The notes beneath the pieces are model-generated. The model did not search any database, had not been told where the DNA came from, and worked only from the letters and a program-made list of their open reading frames with translations. This document shows, one piece after another, positions 1-7,518 of a DNA stretch of 37,380 nucleotides. Numbering within the stretch: the first letter of the stretch is position 1; each line of letters opens with the position of its first letter. Both the position numbers and the translations under genes were made by a program. Origin of the DNA: Oscillospiraceae bacterium (GTDB taxonomy: Bacteria; Bacillota; Clostridia; Oscillospirales; Ruminococcaceae); assembly GCA_017435745.1 (NCBI GenBank), contig JAFSEN010000067.1:1-37380 (forward strand). Reading direction: 5' to 3'.

Positions 1-475
1 CGGTTACGCCCTGGAAGGTTTTGAACATAAGGTTGAAGGAACGGATATCGGTGAAATCATGTGCGCCGCAGTTGGGGCAGACGATGTTCTTTTCATCAAC
101 AAATTCACGCATTTTTCCGAATTCCCAGCCTTCGGGAGAAATTCCGGTCTGGTCTTCGATAAGTTTATCAGCTCTGTGGCGGGTTTTGCAGGCTTTGCAG
201 TCCATAAGAGGATCGGAGAAGCCGCCTACATGGCCGGAAGCTACCCAAACCTGGGGGTTCATAAGGATTGCAGCGTCAAGACCTACGTTATAGGGACTTT
301 CCTGTACGAATGCTTTCCACCAAGCGCGTTTTACGTTGTTTTTGAATTCAACACCGAGAGGGCCGTAGTCCCAGGTGTTGGAAAGACCGCCGTAAATTTC
401 AGAACCTGCGTAAACAAAGCCGCGGCCTTTGCAAAGTGCGACGATTTTTTCCATTGTTTTTTCGGTTGCCAGCAT
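1..475 (-). CDS. glyS: Glycyl-tRNA synthetase, N-terminal part (cut by window edge)
   Basis: This is the first 158 residues of the dimeric, single-chain glycyl-tRNA synthetase, which charges tRNA-Gly in the cytoplasm. The translation opens [20 protein letters not shown] and carries the class II motif-1 region ([14 protein letters not shown]) followed by HVGGFSDPL. Two Cys pairs, CKAC and CPNC, flank the usual insertion and probably bind zinc; they lead into RSFNLMF. The ATG at 475 is chosen because GAGGAG lies about 10 bases upstream on the minus strand and no upstream in-frame sequence looks like the family. The C-terminal catalytic and anticodon-binding parts lie outside the window. It is divergent from the yicC operon and preceded by a near-perfect promoter. 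No T-box leader is seen. Confidence 0.95.
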   Translation of the reverse strand, partial: MLATEKTMEKIVALCKGRGFVYAGSEIYGGLSNTWDYGPLGVEFKNNVKRAWWKAFVQESPYNVGLDAAILMNPQVWVASGHVGGFSDPLMDCKACKTRHRADKLIEDQTGISPEGWEFGKMREFVDEKNIVCPNCGAHDFTDIRSFNLMFKTFQGVT

Positions 476-526
476 ATTTTAACACTCCTCAAAAAGTAAT
501 GATTTGACATTTTGCCTTATTATATA

Positions 527-555
527 AATATATTCTTTTAAAACGATAAAGTCAA
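527..555 (-). promoter_or_regulatory. glyS promoter (sigma-A type)
   Basis: On the minus strand TTGACT (550-555) and TATATT (527-532) are separated by exactly 17 bases, and lie about 50 bases before the glyS start. Transcription would begin near 520. Confidence 0.75.
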
Positions 556-582
556 GAGAAAACGTTTTTTTAGTAACGGAAG

Positions 583-604
583 AAGCGGAAATTCTCCGCT
601 TTTT
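583..604 (+). other. Small hairpin between divergent promoters
   Basis: AAGCGGA (583-589) pairs with TCCGCTT (595-601) around a 5-base loop and is followed by a short T run. It lies between the glyS and yicC promoters, where no transcript obviously needs ending. It could be a weak terminator or chance. Confidence 0.3.
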
Positions 605-605
605 C

Positions 606-634
606 TTGACAAGCCCGCTTTTAAAGTATAATAT
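606..634 (+). promoter_or_regulatory. Promoter of the yicC-remA-gmk-rpoZ-coaBC operon
   Basis: TTGACA (606-611) is followed after 17 bases by TAATAT (629-634); an overlapping TATAAT (627-632) has a 15-base spacer. The leader that follows is about 105 bases and contains a GC-rich hairpin, GGCGGG (689-694) with CCCGCC (703-708), whose function is unknown. Confidence 0.7.
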
Positions 635-748
635 TATATATTAGAAAATTATAGGCATAAAGCCTCCCATACTGAAATTTTAAAATAGGGCGGGGGCTTG
701 CTCCCGCCGTGTTTTCATAAATCTTTTTAAAAGATGAGGGAATAAAAA

Positions 749-1627
749 ATGATTAAAAGCATGACCGGTTACGGCGCAGCGGAAGAAATCCTCAATGGAA
801 GAAACATCCGTGTTGAGATAAAATCCGTTAACCACCGCTATTTTGAATATTCCGCAAGGGTTCCCCGTTCCTGCGGTTTTCTTGAAGAAAAATTAAAACG
901 TCTTCTTTCCGGGGTTATAAGCCGCGGAAAAGTTGATGTGGGCGTTATGATCCAAACCGTTGAAGGAACCAACGAGGAAATCACCATTAACAAAGAGGTT
1001 GCAAAAAGCTATATCGAAGCTCTCCGCAGCGTTAAAGATGAGTTTGATCTTGTTGATGATCTTTCCCTTTCCGTTGTTGCAAAATTCCCGGATGTTTTCA
1101 CCGTTGTAAAAGCACAGACCGATGAAGATGCTCTTTGGGCGGATGTTGAATCCGTTGCAAAAAAAGCCGTTGCCGCTTTTGTTGAAATGCGCGAGGTCGA
1201 AGGCGAAAAAATGAAAGCGGATGTTCTTAACCGCGCCGCATACATTGAAGAAAAAGTCGGCTTTATCGAAAAACGCAGCCCCGAAACAGTTAAGGAATAC
1301 CGCGAGCGCCTTTATAATAAGATGCTCGAAGTTCTTGAGGGAAAACAGATCGACGAAGCAAGAATCATCCAGGAGGCCGCTATCTACAGCGACAAAGTAG
1401 CCGTTGATGAAGAAACTGTCCGCCTTCGCAGCCATATTGCCCAGCTTCGCGAAATTGTTGAAATGAACGAACCCGTCGGCAGAAAGCTTGATTTCCTTAT
1501 TCAGGAAGTTAACCGCGAAATCAACACCACCGGAAGCAAATGTTCCGACGTTGAAATTGCCCAGGTTGTTGTGGACGTAAAATCCGAAATCGAAAAAATC
1601 CGCGAACAGATCCAGAACATCGAATAA
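749..1627 (+). CDS. yicC: YicC/YloC family endoribonuclease
   Basis: The 292-residue product begins MIKSMTGYG, the signature of the YicC/YloC family, which are cytoplasmic endoribonucleases implicated in RNA turnover. The N-terminal YicC-like domain covers about residues 1-150. The C-terminal domain (about 205-292) contains the typical [17 protein letters not shown] and GSKCSDVEI segments. Length is normal for the family. The start is supported by TGAGGG eight bases upstream. It heads the classical Firmicutes cluster yicC-remA-gmk-rpoZ-coaBC; remA begins 16 bases after its stop, so the genes are almost certainly co-transcribed. The RNase activity comes from family knowledge, not from residues I can point to here. 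Confidence 0.95.
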   Translation: MIKSMTGYGAAEEILNGRNIRVEIKSVNHRYFEYSARVPRSCGFLEEKLKRLLSGVISRGKVDVGVMIQTVEGTNEEITINKEVAKSYIEALRSVKDEFDLVDDLSLSVVAKFPDVFTVVKAQTDEDALWADVESVAKKAVAAFVEMREVEGEKMKADVLNRAAYIEEKVGFIEKRSPETVKEYRERLYNKMLEVLEGKQIDEARIIQEAAIYSDKVAVDEETVRLRSHIAQLREIVEMNEPVGRKLDFLIQEVNREINTTGSKCSDVEIAQVVVDVKSEIEKIREQIQNIE

Positions 1628-1643
1628 AACGGAGGCTTTTTTT

Positions 1644-1892
1644 ATGAAGCTCGTTAATATAGGTTTCGGAAACCTCATCAACGCAAACCGCGTTATTGCA
1701 ATGGTTTCTCCGGAATCTGCACCGATTAAAAGAATTATTACCGAAGCACGCGAAAAGGGAACACTTATAGATGCTTCCTTCGGAAGAAAGACAAAAACCG
1801 TTCTTGTAATGGATTCCGGCCACGTTATCCTTTCGGGAATCCAGCCGGAAACAGTTGGCTCAAGAATGTCTGCGGAGGGTGAAGATGAATAA
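1644..1892 (+). CDS. remA: RemA family (DUF370) DNA-binding regulator
   Basis: The 82-residue protein begins [19 protein letters not shown] and includes [11 protein letters not shown], the hallmark of RemA/DUF370. In Bacillus subtilis RemA is a DNA-binding activator of biofilm matrix operons and forms oligomeric rings. A GGAGG ribosome binding site sits about 9 bases before the ATG. Its position between yicC and gmk is the conserved one. The last 8 bases overlap the start of gmk, so translation of the two is likely coupled. The targets in this organism cannot be read from the sequence. Confidence 0.95.
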   Translation: MKLVNIGFGNLINANRVIAMVSPESAPIKRIITEAREKGTLIDASFGRKTKTVLVMDSGHVILSGIQPETVGSRMSAEGEDE

Positions 1893-2511
1893 AAGAGGAG
1901 TTCTTACAGTAATTTCCGGTCCTTCCGGAGTTGGAAAAGGAACGGTTATAAACCGCCTTTTTGAAATTGAGGATAATCTTTATTTTTCCGTTTCCGCAAC
2001 AACAAGAAAACCGAGACCCGGCGAAATCGACGGAGTTCATTACAGTTTCAAAACCCGCGAGGAATTTGAGCACGATATTGAAACCGGAGAAATGCTTGAA
2101 TATGCGGTCTTTAACGGAAACTATTACGGAACGCCGAAAAGCGCCGTTGAACAAAGGCTTTCCGAAGGAAAAGATGTTGTTCTCGATATCGAGATCCAGG
2201 GCGCGAGAAACGTAAAAAAAATGATGCCGGAAGCAGCTCTTATCTATCTTCTTCCGCCGAGCATCGAAGAACTTAAACGCAGACTTATCGGCAGAAACAC
2301 CGAAGACGCGGAAACCGTTGCCGGAAGACTTCATACCGCGCGGATCGAACTTAACGAAGCGCCGGAACTTTATGATTATTTTATAGTCAATGATTTGGTG
2401 GAAAACGCCGCCATAAAAATAAAAGATATTATCGAGGGCGAACGCTGCAGCAAAAGCGCAATGCAGGAAGTCCTTAAACAAATTTTAGAGGAGGCAGAAA
2501 ACCTTGCTTAA
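1885..2511 (+). CDS. gmk: Guanylate kinase
   Basis: This 208-residue cytoplasmic enzyme phosphorylates GMP to GDP with ATP. The P-loop GPSGVGKG is at residues 12-19, followed by the GMP-binding stretch [11 protein letters not shown] and the NYYGTPK motif. An ATG 30 bases further upstream is in frame, but ATG 1885 is preferred because GGAGGG lies just before it and the family normally starts a few residues before the P-loop strand. It overlaps the end of remA by 8 bases and the start of rpoZ by 8 bases, a chain of translationally coupled genes. Confidence 0.96.
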   Translation: MNKRGVLTVISGPSGVGKGTVINRLFEIEDNLYFSVSATTRKPRPGEIDGVHYSFKTREEFEHDIETGEMLEYAVFNGNYYGTPKSAVEQRLSEGKDVVLDIEIQGARNVKKMMPEAALIYLLPPSIEELKRRLIGRNTEDAETVAGRLHTARIELNEAPELYDYFIVNDLVENAAIKIKDIIEGERCSKSAMQEVLKQILEEAENLA

Positions 2512-2710
2512 CCCGAACGACACCTACAATCTTAACCAGCTCAACAGCCCCTATGCAAACGTAATTGCTATCGCAAAACGCGCGCGCAAAATCAGCGAAG
2601 ACGCTGAAGAAAACCACGAAATTATCTCCGAAAAACCCCTTAAACTCGCAATTGCTGAATTTACCGCAGACAAATATCGCGTTAACAAAGTCAACGTGGA
2701 GGAAGACTGA
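2504..2710 (+). CDS. rpoZ: RNA polymerase omega subunit
   Basis: The 68-residue protein matches the small omega subunit, which helps RNA polymerase assemble around beta-prime. The typical core is SPYANVIAIAKRAR, followed by KPLKLAIAEF. The start codon is TTG; GAGGAGG lies nine bases upstream, at ideal distance, and no ATG is available. It overlaps the end of gmk by 8 bases, and coaBC starts one base after its stop, as in many Firmicutes. Confidence 0.93.
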   Translation: MLNPNDTYNLNQLNSPYANVIAIAKRARKISEDAEENHEIISEKPLKLAIAEFTADKYRVNKVNVEED

Positions 2711-2711
2711 T

Positions 2712-3902
2712 ATGCCCGAAAAGAAGAATCTTCTTCTCGGTGTTTCCGGCGGAATCGCGGCATATAAAGTTTGCGAGATCGCTTCATACTTCACTAAAAA
2801 AGGCATTAACGTAAACGTTGTAATGACGGAACACGCTGCCGAATTTGTTGCGCCCCTTACATTTGAAGCGCTTACAAAAAACGAGGTTTATACTTCGCTT
2901 TTTGACGGAAAAGGCAGCGACCCTGTTGCCCACGTAAATCTCGGAAGAACTGCCGATGCGGTTCTTGTTGCTCCGGCAACTGCAAACGTGATTGCAAAAA
3001 TCGCAAACGGAATTGCCGACGATATGCTGACTTCAACCGTGCTCGCCGCTTCCTGCAAAAAGATAATTGCGCCCGCAATGTTCACCGGAATGCTCGAAAA
3101 TCCGGCAACACAGCGCAATCTTGAACAGCTGAGAGCGGACGGTTGGGAAATCATCGAATCCGAAAGCGGAAGACTTGCCTGCGGAGCTGTCGGAAGCGGA
3201 CGCCTTGCTGAAATTCCGGAACTTATTTCCGCAGCGGAAGAAGCTCTTTTTGCAAACGAGCAGCTTTTGGGAAAACGCGTGCTCGTAACTGCGGGAGCCA
3301 CCCGCGAAAGCCTTGATCCGGTGCGCTACATCACCAACCATTCAAGTGGAAAAATGGGTTACGCAATCGCAAAAATGGCGAAAACCATGGGCGCGGAAGT
3401 TACCCTCATCAGCGGAAAAACCGAAATCCGCCCGCCCCACGGAGTGAACACCGTTTCTGTAGAATCTGCGGAGGATATGTATAATGCGGTAACCGAAAGA
3501 GCAGCCTGCGCCGATATTATAGTGATGGCTGCGGCTGTTGCGGATTACACTCCCGCGGAATATTGCGGTCAGAAAATCAAAAAATCCGAAGGTGACAACA
3601 CCCTTATGCTCAAACGCACGAAGGATATTCTTGCGAGCATCGGAAGAACAAAACCTTCCGGCCAGGTTGTTGTCGGTTTTTCAATGGAAACCGAAAACCT
3701 TATCGAAAACAGCCGAAAAAAGCTTCTTATGAAGAACGCGGATATGATCGTTGCAAACTCAATCGCTTCTGAAAACACCGGTTTCGGCGTTGATACCAAC
3801 GCCGCGGTGCTCATTGCAAAAAACTTTGAGCACGAAACCGGGCTTATGAGCAAGGAAGAACTTGCAAAAGTTATTCTTGAAAAAGCAGCAGAAATGCTTT
3901 AA
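2712..3902 (+). CDS. coaBC: Bifunctional phosphopantothenoylcysteine decarboxylase / phosphopantothenate-cysteine ligase
   Basis: This 396-residue flavoprotein catalyses two steps of coenzyme A synthesis: ligation of cysteine to 4'-phosphopantothenate (CoaB) and decarboxylation of the product (CoaC). The CoaC half (about 1-185) shows GVSGGIAAYK, the catalytic His in AHVNL, the PATAN motif and the ACGAVGSGR active-site cysteine segment. The CoaB half begins at KRVLVTAGATRE and includes NHSSGKMGYA and the KIKKSEG lysine region. The PxMNxxMW decarboxylase motif is unusual: residues 121-128 read PAMFTGML, so the normally catalytic Asn is Phe. ATG 2712 follows GGAGG and is one base after the rpoZ stop. 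An upstream in-frame extension would overlap rpoZ and is rejected. Confidence 0.94.
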   Translation: MPEKKNLLLGVSGGIAAYKVCEIASYFTKKGINVNVVMTEHAAEFVAPLTFEALTKNEVYTSLFDGKGSDPVAHVNLGRTADAVLVAPATANVIAKIANGIADDMLTSTVLAASCKKIIAPAMFTGMLENPATQRNLEQLRADGWEIIESESGRLACGAVGSGRLAEIPELISAAEEALFANEQLLGKRVLVTAGATRESLDPVRYITNHSSGKMGYAIAKMAKTMGAEVTLISGKTEIRPPHGVNTVSVESAEDMYNAVTERAACADIIVMAAAVADYTPAEYCGQKIKKSEGDNTLMLKRTKDILASIGRTKPSGQVVVGFSMETENLIENSRKKLLMKNADMIVANSIASENTGFGVDTNAAVLIAKNFEHETGLMSKEELAKVILEKAAEML

Positions 3903-3903
3903 T

Positions 3904-3934
3904 AAAAAAAGACGGTGAAGGCCGTCTTTTTTTA
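3904..3934 (+). terminator. Terminator of the coaBC operon
   Basis: A-rich sequence and GACGG pair with CCGTC and the following T run around a short loop. It starts immediately after the coaBC stop and is a standard intrinsic terminator. Confidence 0.85.
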
Positions 3935-4038
3935 TTGTAAAATTCATAAAAATTTTATAAAAAATTCGAATTTTTAAAAAATTTTTCCAATATAATTATA
4001 ATCGGTGCAAATTTTGAATATGAAAGAAGGTGTTACGC

Positions 4039-4698
4039 TTGGTAACATATGAAACGGTCAGAAACGACCCGGCCGTAAGAATCTATATTGAAAAAGCGGG
4101 CGAGGCCCTTAAGGCAATGGGTTTTTCCGAACACAGCTTTGCCCATGTGGGCATTGTTGCCGAAAAAGCCGCATATATAATGGAAACCCTTGGCTATTCG
4201 GAAAGAGAAGTTGAACTTGTAAAAATCGCCGGATATCTCCACGATATCGGAAACGTTGTTAACAGAAGCGACCATTCCCAAAGCGGCGCCATTATGGCTT
4301 TCCGAATCCTTGACAGAATGGGTATGGACCCGGCGGAAATTTCCGATATCGTGATGGCTATAGGAAACCACGACGAAGGCACCGGAAAACCAATAAGCCC
4401 CATGGCTGCGGCTCTTATTATTGCGGATAAATCCGACGTTCGCAGAAGCCGCGTTCAGAACGACAACGAGGAAGCTTTTGACGCCCACGACAAAGTCAAC
4501 TATTCTGTAAAAAAGGCGGAACTTAAAATCAACGAAAGCAAAACCCTTATAAAACTCAAGCTTTCGGTAGATACACGCTACGGTTCGGTGATGGATTATT
4601 TCCGGATTTTCATGGACAGAATGGTCCTTTGCAAAACCGCGGCCGAAAAACTTGGGCTTGAATTCAAACTTATGATAAACGAACAGCAGCTTGTATAA
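4039..4698 (+). CDS. HD-domain phosphohydrolase-like protein
   Basis: The product of about 219 residues belongs to the HD superfamily of metal-dependent phosphohydrolases. Visible ligands are the His of HSFAHV, the HD pair in GYLHDIGN, a later His in DHSQSGAI, and the Asp in IGNHDEGTG. This is the small stand-alone HD type found in Clostridia; its substrate is unknown, with nucleotides or cyclic nucleotides as family possibilities. I chose the TTG at 4039 because AGAAGG lies eight bases before it; an in-frame GTG at 4030 would be inside that ribosome binding site. It is a single-gene unit with terminators on both sides. Confidence 0.8.
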   Translation: MVTYETVRNDPAVRIYIEKAGEALKAMGFSEHSFAHVGIVAEKAAYIMETLGYSEREVELVKIAGYLHDIGNVVNRSDHSQSGAIMAFRILDRMGMDPAEISDIVMAIGNHDEGTGKPISPMAAALIIADKSDVRRSRVQNDNEEAFDAHDKVNYSVKKAELKINESKTLIKLKLSVDTRYGSVMDYFRIFMDRMVLCKTAAEKLGLEFKLMINEQQLV

Positions 4699-4703
4699 AT
4701 GAA

Positions 4704-4744
4704 CAAAACTCCCTCCGAAAACCGGAGGGAGTTTTGTTTTTTTT
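4704..4744. terminator. Bidirectional terminator between the HD gene and glgP
   Basis: AAAACTCCCTCCG pairs with CGGAGGGAGTTTT around a small loop, with T runs on both strands. It serves the two convergent genes. Confidence 0.88.
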
Positions 4745-4746
4745 AA

Positions 4747-7128
4747 TTACATATTCCAGATGTTGTCGCAATATTCCTGAACGGTTCTGTCAACAAAGAA
4801 AGCGGGGGATTTTGCAATGTTCATAAGAGCCATGCGGTTCCAGGTTTCTTTGTCGCGGAAAAGTTCCTGTGCTTTTCTCTGGATATCCATATAGCTTTCG
4901 TAATCTGCGGCAGCCATATAAAAATCCTTGCCTTCGATAAGATCCGCAAGGTCGGAAAAATCTTCGCCGAAGATTCCGTGGCGCATGCGGTCAAGAGCGG
5001 CCTTGAGTTCGTCGTTCTTTTCAATATATTCCATGGGGTTATAGCCTTTTTCGCGAAGAGCATCGACCTCGTCGGAATTCATTCCGAAGCGGAGGAAGTT
5101 TTCTTCTCCGACTTCACGGAGAATTTCGACGTTTGCGCCGTCAAGAGTTCCGAGAGTTACAGCGCCGGAAAGCATGAGTTTCATGTTGCCTGTACCGGAA
5201 GCTTCGGTTCCGGCGAGGGAGATCTGTTCGGAAATATCCGCTGCGGGCATGAGCATTTCGGAAGTTGTTACGCTGTAGTTTTCAAGGAAGCAGAGTTTAA
5301 GTCTGTCTTTAAGGCTGCTCTGGGCAAGTTCGTTGCCAAGGCACCAGATAAGCCGGATTATGCGTTTTGCAACGTAGTATCCGGGTGCGGCTTTTGCGCC
5401 GAAAATAAAGGTTTTCGGGTCGATATCTGCGTTGGGGTTAGCTTCAATTTCGTTAAGAAGAGAAATTATGCGAAGAGCATTGAGGTGCTGGCGTTTGTAT
5501 TCATGAAGGCGTTTTGCCTGAACATCGAAAAGAGAGGAAGGATCAAGATGATTTCCCGCAACGTCAAGGTTGTGTTTTGCAAAAATCTCTTTTCTTTTAA
5601 GTTTTACTTTTCCAAGTTCCTCAAGACATTCCGGTTCATCCGCATGTTTTACAAGGTTTTGCATTTTGGAATATTTTTTTTCAAAATCCCTTGCAGAATA
5701 TTTTTTTACAAAGCGGGTGAGTTCCGGGTTTGCGCTGCAAAGCCATCTTCTTGCGGCAATGCCGTTTGTAACGCTTGAAAAACGTTCCGGGAAAGCATGA
5801 TAAAGATCGCCGAAAACGCTGTTTTCCATAACGGTAAGGTGGTGTTCGGAAACGCCGTTTGTGCTGTGGGTTGCAAATACACAAAGGTTTGCCATGCGGA
5901 TCTCGCCGTTTTCAACAATTGCCATGCGGCTGATTTCAGAATTGCTGAAGCCTTTTTCGCGAAGAGTTATGCGAAGGCGGCGGTCAAATTCACAGATGAT
6001 TCCAAAAACTCGGGGAAGAAGCCAGCGGAACATTCCAACATCCCAGCGCTCAAGAGCTTCCGGAAGAACGGTGTGGTTTGTATAGCTGAAAAGATTGAAA
6101 CAGATATCTGCGGATTTTTCCCAGGAATAGCCGCATTCATCAAGAAGAATACGCATAAGTTCCGGAATTGCCATTGTGGGGTGGGTGTCGTTGATATGGA
6201 TCGCCGCTTTTTCAGCAAGATTTTCAAGAGTTCCGTATGCGGCAAGATGTCTGCGGACAATGTCTGCAATTGAAGAACCAACAAGGAAATATTGCTGTTT
6301 AAGACGAAGAACTTTTCCGTCCGGGTGGTTGTCGTTGGGGTAAAGAATGGAACTGATGGCTTTTGCTTCGGAGCTTTTTCTCATCGCTTCGGCATAAAGG
6401 CCGCGGTTGAAAAGTTCCATGTCAATTCCGGAAGATTCTGCCTGCCAAAGGCGAAGACGGGAAACATCTTCGGAATCGAAGCCCGGAACATACATATCAT
6501 AGGGAACAGCAAGAACGCTGTCATAATTTTTATGAAGAATCTGGTGATATCCGTCGTGCCAGGATTCTTCGATTTCCCCGCCAAAACGGATTTCGACAGC
6601 ATGTTCGCGTTTTTCTGCAAGCCATGCTTTTCCGCCGGGAAGCCAATCATCCGGTTTTTCGGTTTGCCAACCTTCGGTAAGCTTCTGACGGAAAATTCCG
6701 TATTCATAGCAAATGGAATAGCCCATTGCGTGTTTTCCGATGGTTGCAAGACCGTCGAGGAAACATGCGGCAAGTCTTCCAAGGCCGCCGTTGCCAAGAC
6801 CTGCGTCAGGTTCCTGGGAATAAACAAGTTCCGGGTCGGCGCCGAAGGATTTTACTGCTTTCTCAAAATCCTTGGTCATTCCGAGGTTGTGGAGATTGTT
6901 GCGGAGCGAACGGCCCATAAGAAATTCCATGGACATATAATAAACGCGTTTTTCTCCGCGGGAAGCATGTTTTGCGGAAGAATTTGCGCATTTTTCTGCA
7001 AGAATATTGCGGAGAGTTTCCGCAGCGGCATCATATATATGAGAATAATCTGCATCTTCGGGTTTTTCGCCGTAAGCGTTATAAAGAGATTCGGTAATTT
7101 TGGATTTCCAAAAATCTACACCTTGCAT
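4747..7128 (-). CDS. glgP: Glycogen/starch phosphorylase
   Basis: This 793-residue cytoplasmic enzyme releases glucose-1-phosphate from alpha-1,4-glucans using phosphate and pyridoxal phosphate. The family signature is clear: KRVYYMSMEFLMGRSL near the N-terminus, GLGNGGLGRLAACFLD, the IHINDTHPT segment, and the PLP lysine in EASGTGNMKLMLSGA. The length is normal. An in-frame codon 13 triplets upstream exists, but ATG 7128 is preferred because AAGGAGG lies nine bases before it. It stands alone with its own promoter and a shared terminator; no glycogen-synthesis gene is adjacent. Confidence 0.96.
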   Translation of the reverse strand: MQGVDFWKSKITESLYNAYGEKPEDADYSHIYDAAAETLRNILAEKCANSSAKHASRGEKRVYYMSMEFLMGRSLRNNLHNLGMTKDFEKAVKSFGADPELVYSQEPDAGLGNGGLGRLAACFLDGLATIGKHAMGYSICYEYGIFRQKLTEGWQTEKPDDWLPGGKAWLAEKREHAVEIRFGGEIEESWHDGYHQILHKNYDSVLAVPYDMYVPGFDSEDVSRLRLWQAESSGIDMELFNRGLYAEAMRKSSEAKAISSILYPNDNHPDGKVLRLKQQYFLVGSSIADIVRRHLAAYGTLENLAEKAAIHINDTHPTMAIPELMRILLDECGYSWEKSADICFNLFSYTNHTVLPEALERWDVGMFRWLLPRVFGIICEFDRRLRITLREKGFSNSEISRMAIVENGEIRMANLCVFATHSTNGVSEHHLTVMENSVFGDLYHAFPERFSSVTNGIAARRWLCSANPELTRFVKKYSARDFEKKYSKMQNLVKHADEPECLEELGKVKLKRKEIFAKHNLDVAGNHLDPSSLFDVQAKRLHEYKRQHLNALRIISLLNEIEANPNADIDPKTFIFGAKAAPGYYVAKRIIRLIWCLGNELAQSSLKDRLKLCFLENYSVTTSEMLMPAADISEQISLAGTEASGTGNMKLMLSGAVTLGTLDGANVEILREVGEENFLRFGMNSDEVDALREKGYNPMEYIEKNDELKAALDRMRHGIFGEDFSDLADLIEGKDFYMAAADYESYMDIQRKAQELFRDKETWNRMALMNIAKSPAFFVDRTVQEYCDNIWNM

Positions 7129-7170
7129 GTGGTTAATCCTCCTTATCGGGGTGCATTTTACAACCATTAT

Positions 7171-7199
7171 ATTTTATATTAAAAGACTTAGTTAGTCAA
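7171..7199 (-). promoter_or_regulatory. glgP promoter
   Basis: On the minus strand TTGACT (7194-7199) and TAAAAT (7171-7176) are separated by 17 bases. The transcript would start about 35 bases before the glgP start codon. Confidence 0.7.
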
Positions 7200-7388
7200 T
7201 AGAATTATATTATTAACAGAAGGGTTGGAAACGATTCCAATTTGGATAAAAATTATGATAAAAGACAATTTTTCTATTTCCTTTTGGTGTGTTTTGACGG
7301 TAAAGCAAAAAAACAAATTGAAACAAAAATGCGTAATAAAGTAAAAAATGCACAAAAAACAAAACCAAAGTTTGGCAATAAAAACAAA

Positions 7389-7441
7389 AGCCTTCCCTTG
7401 GGGAAAGGCGGATTTTTCGGTTCTGCCGAAAAAGGCGGATG
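7389..7441 (+). repeat. Dispersed two-hairpin repeat, copy 1
   Basis: Hairpin 1 (CCTTCCC...GGGAAAGG) is followed by hairpin 2, TTTTTCGG paired with CCGAAAAA around a 5-base loop, then GGATGGGGG. The layout matches the copies near 11,651, 15,681 and 18,267, although stem sequences differ. The rest of the 7200-7450 space is AT-rich and holds no gene I can support. Confidence 0.55.
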
Positions 7442-7451
7442 GGGGCAAAAC

Positions 7452-7482
7452 AAAAAAGGGCGGAAAATTCCGCCCTTTTTTT
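7452..7482 (-). terminator. thrS terminator
   Basis: AAAAAAGGGCGGAA pairs with TTCCGCCCTTTTTT, with T runs on both strands. It lies downstream of thrS. Between it and the thrS stop is a perfect palindrome, GGAACGGTC-AA-GACCGTTCC (7484-7503), of unknown role. Confidence 0.8.
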
Positions 7483-7518
7483 CGGAACGGTCAAGACCGT
7501 TCCCTACATTTTTTAAAA

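Noticed and set aside
7484-7503. Perfect palindrome GGAACGGTC-AA-GACCGTTCC as operator
   Set aside because: It lies between the thrS stop and its terminator, not at any promoter; more likely part of repeat debris.
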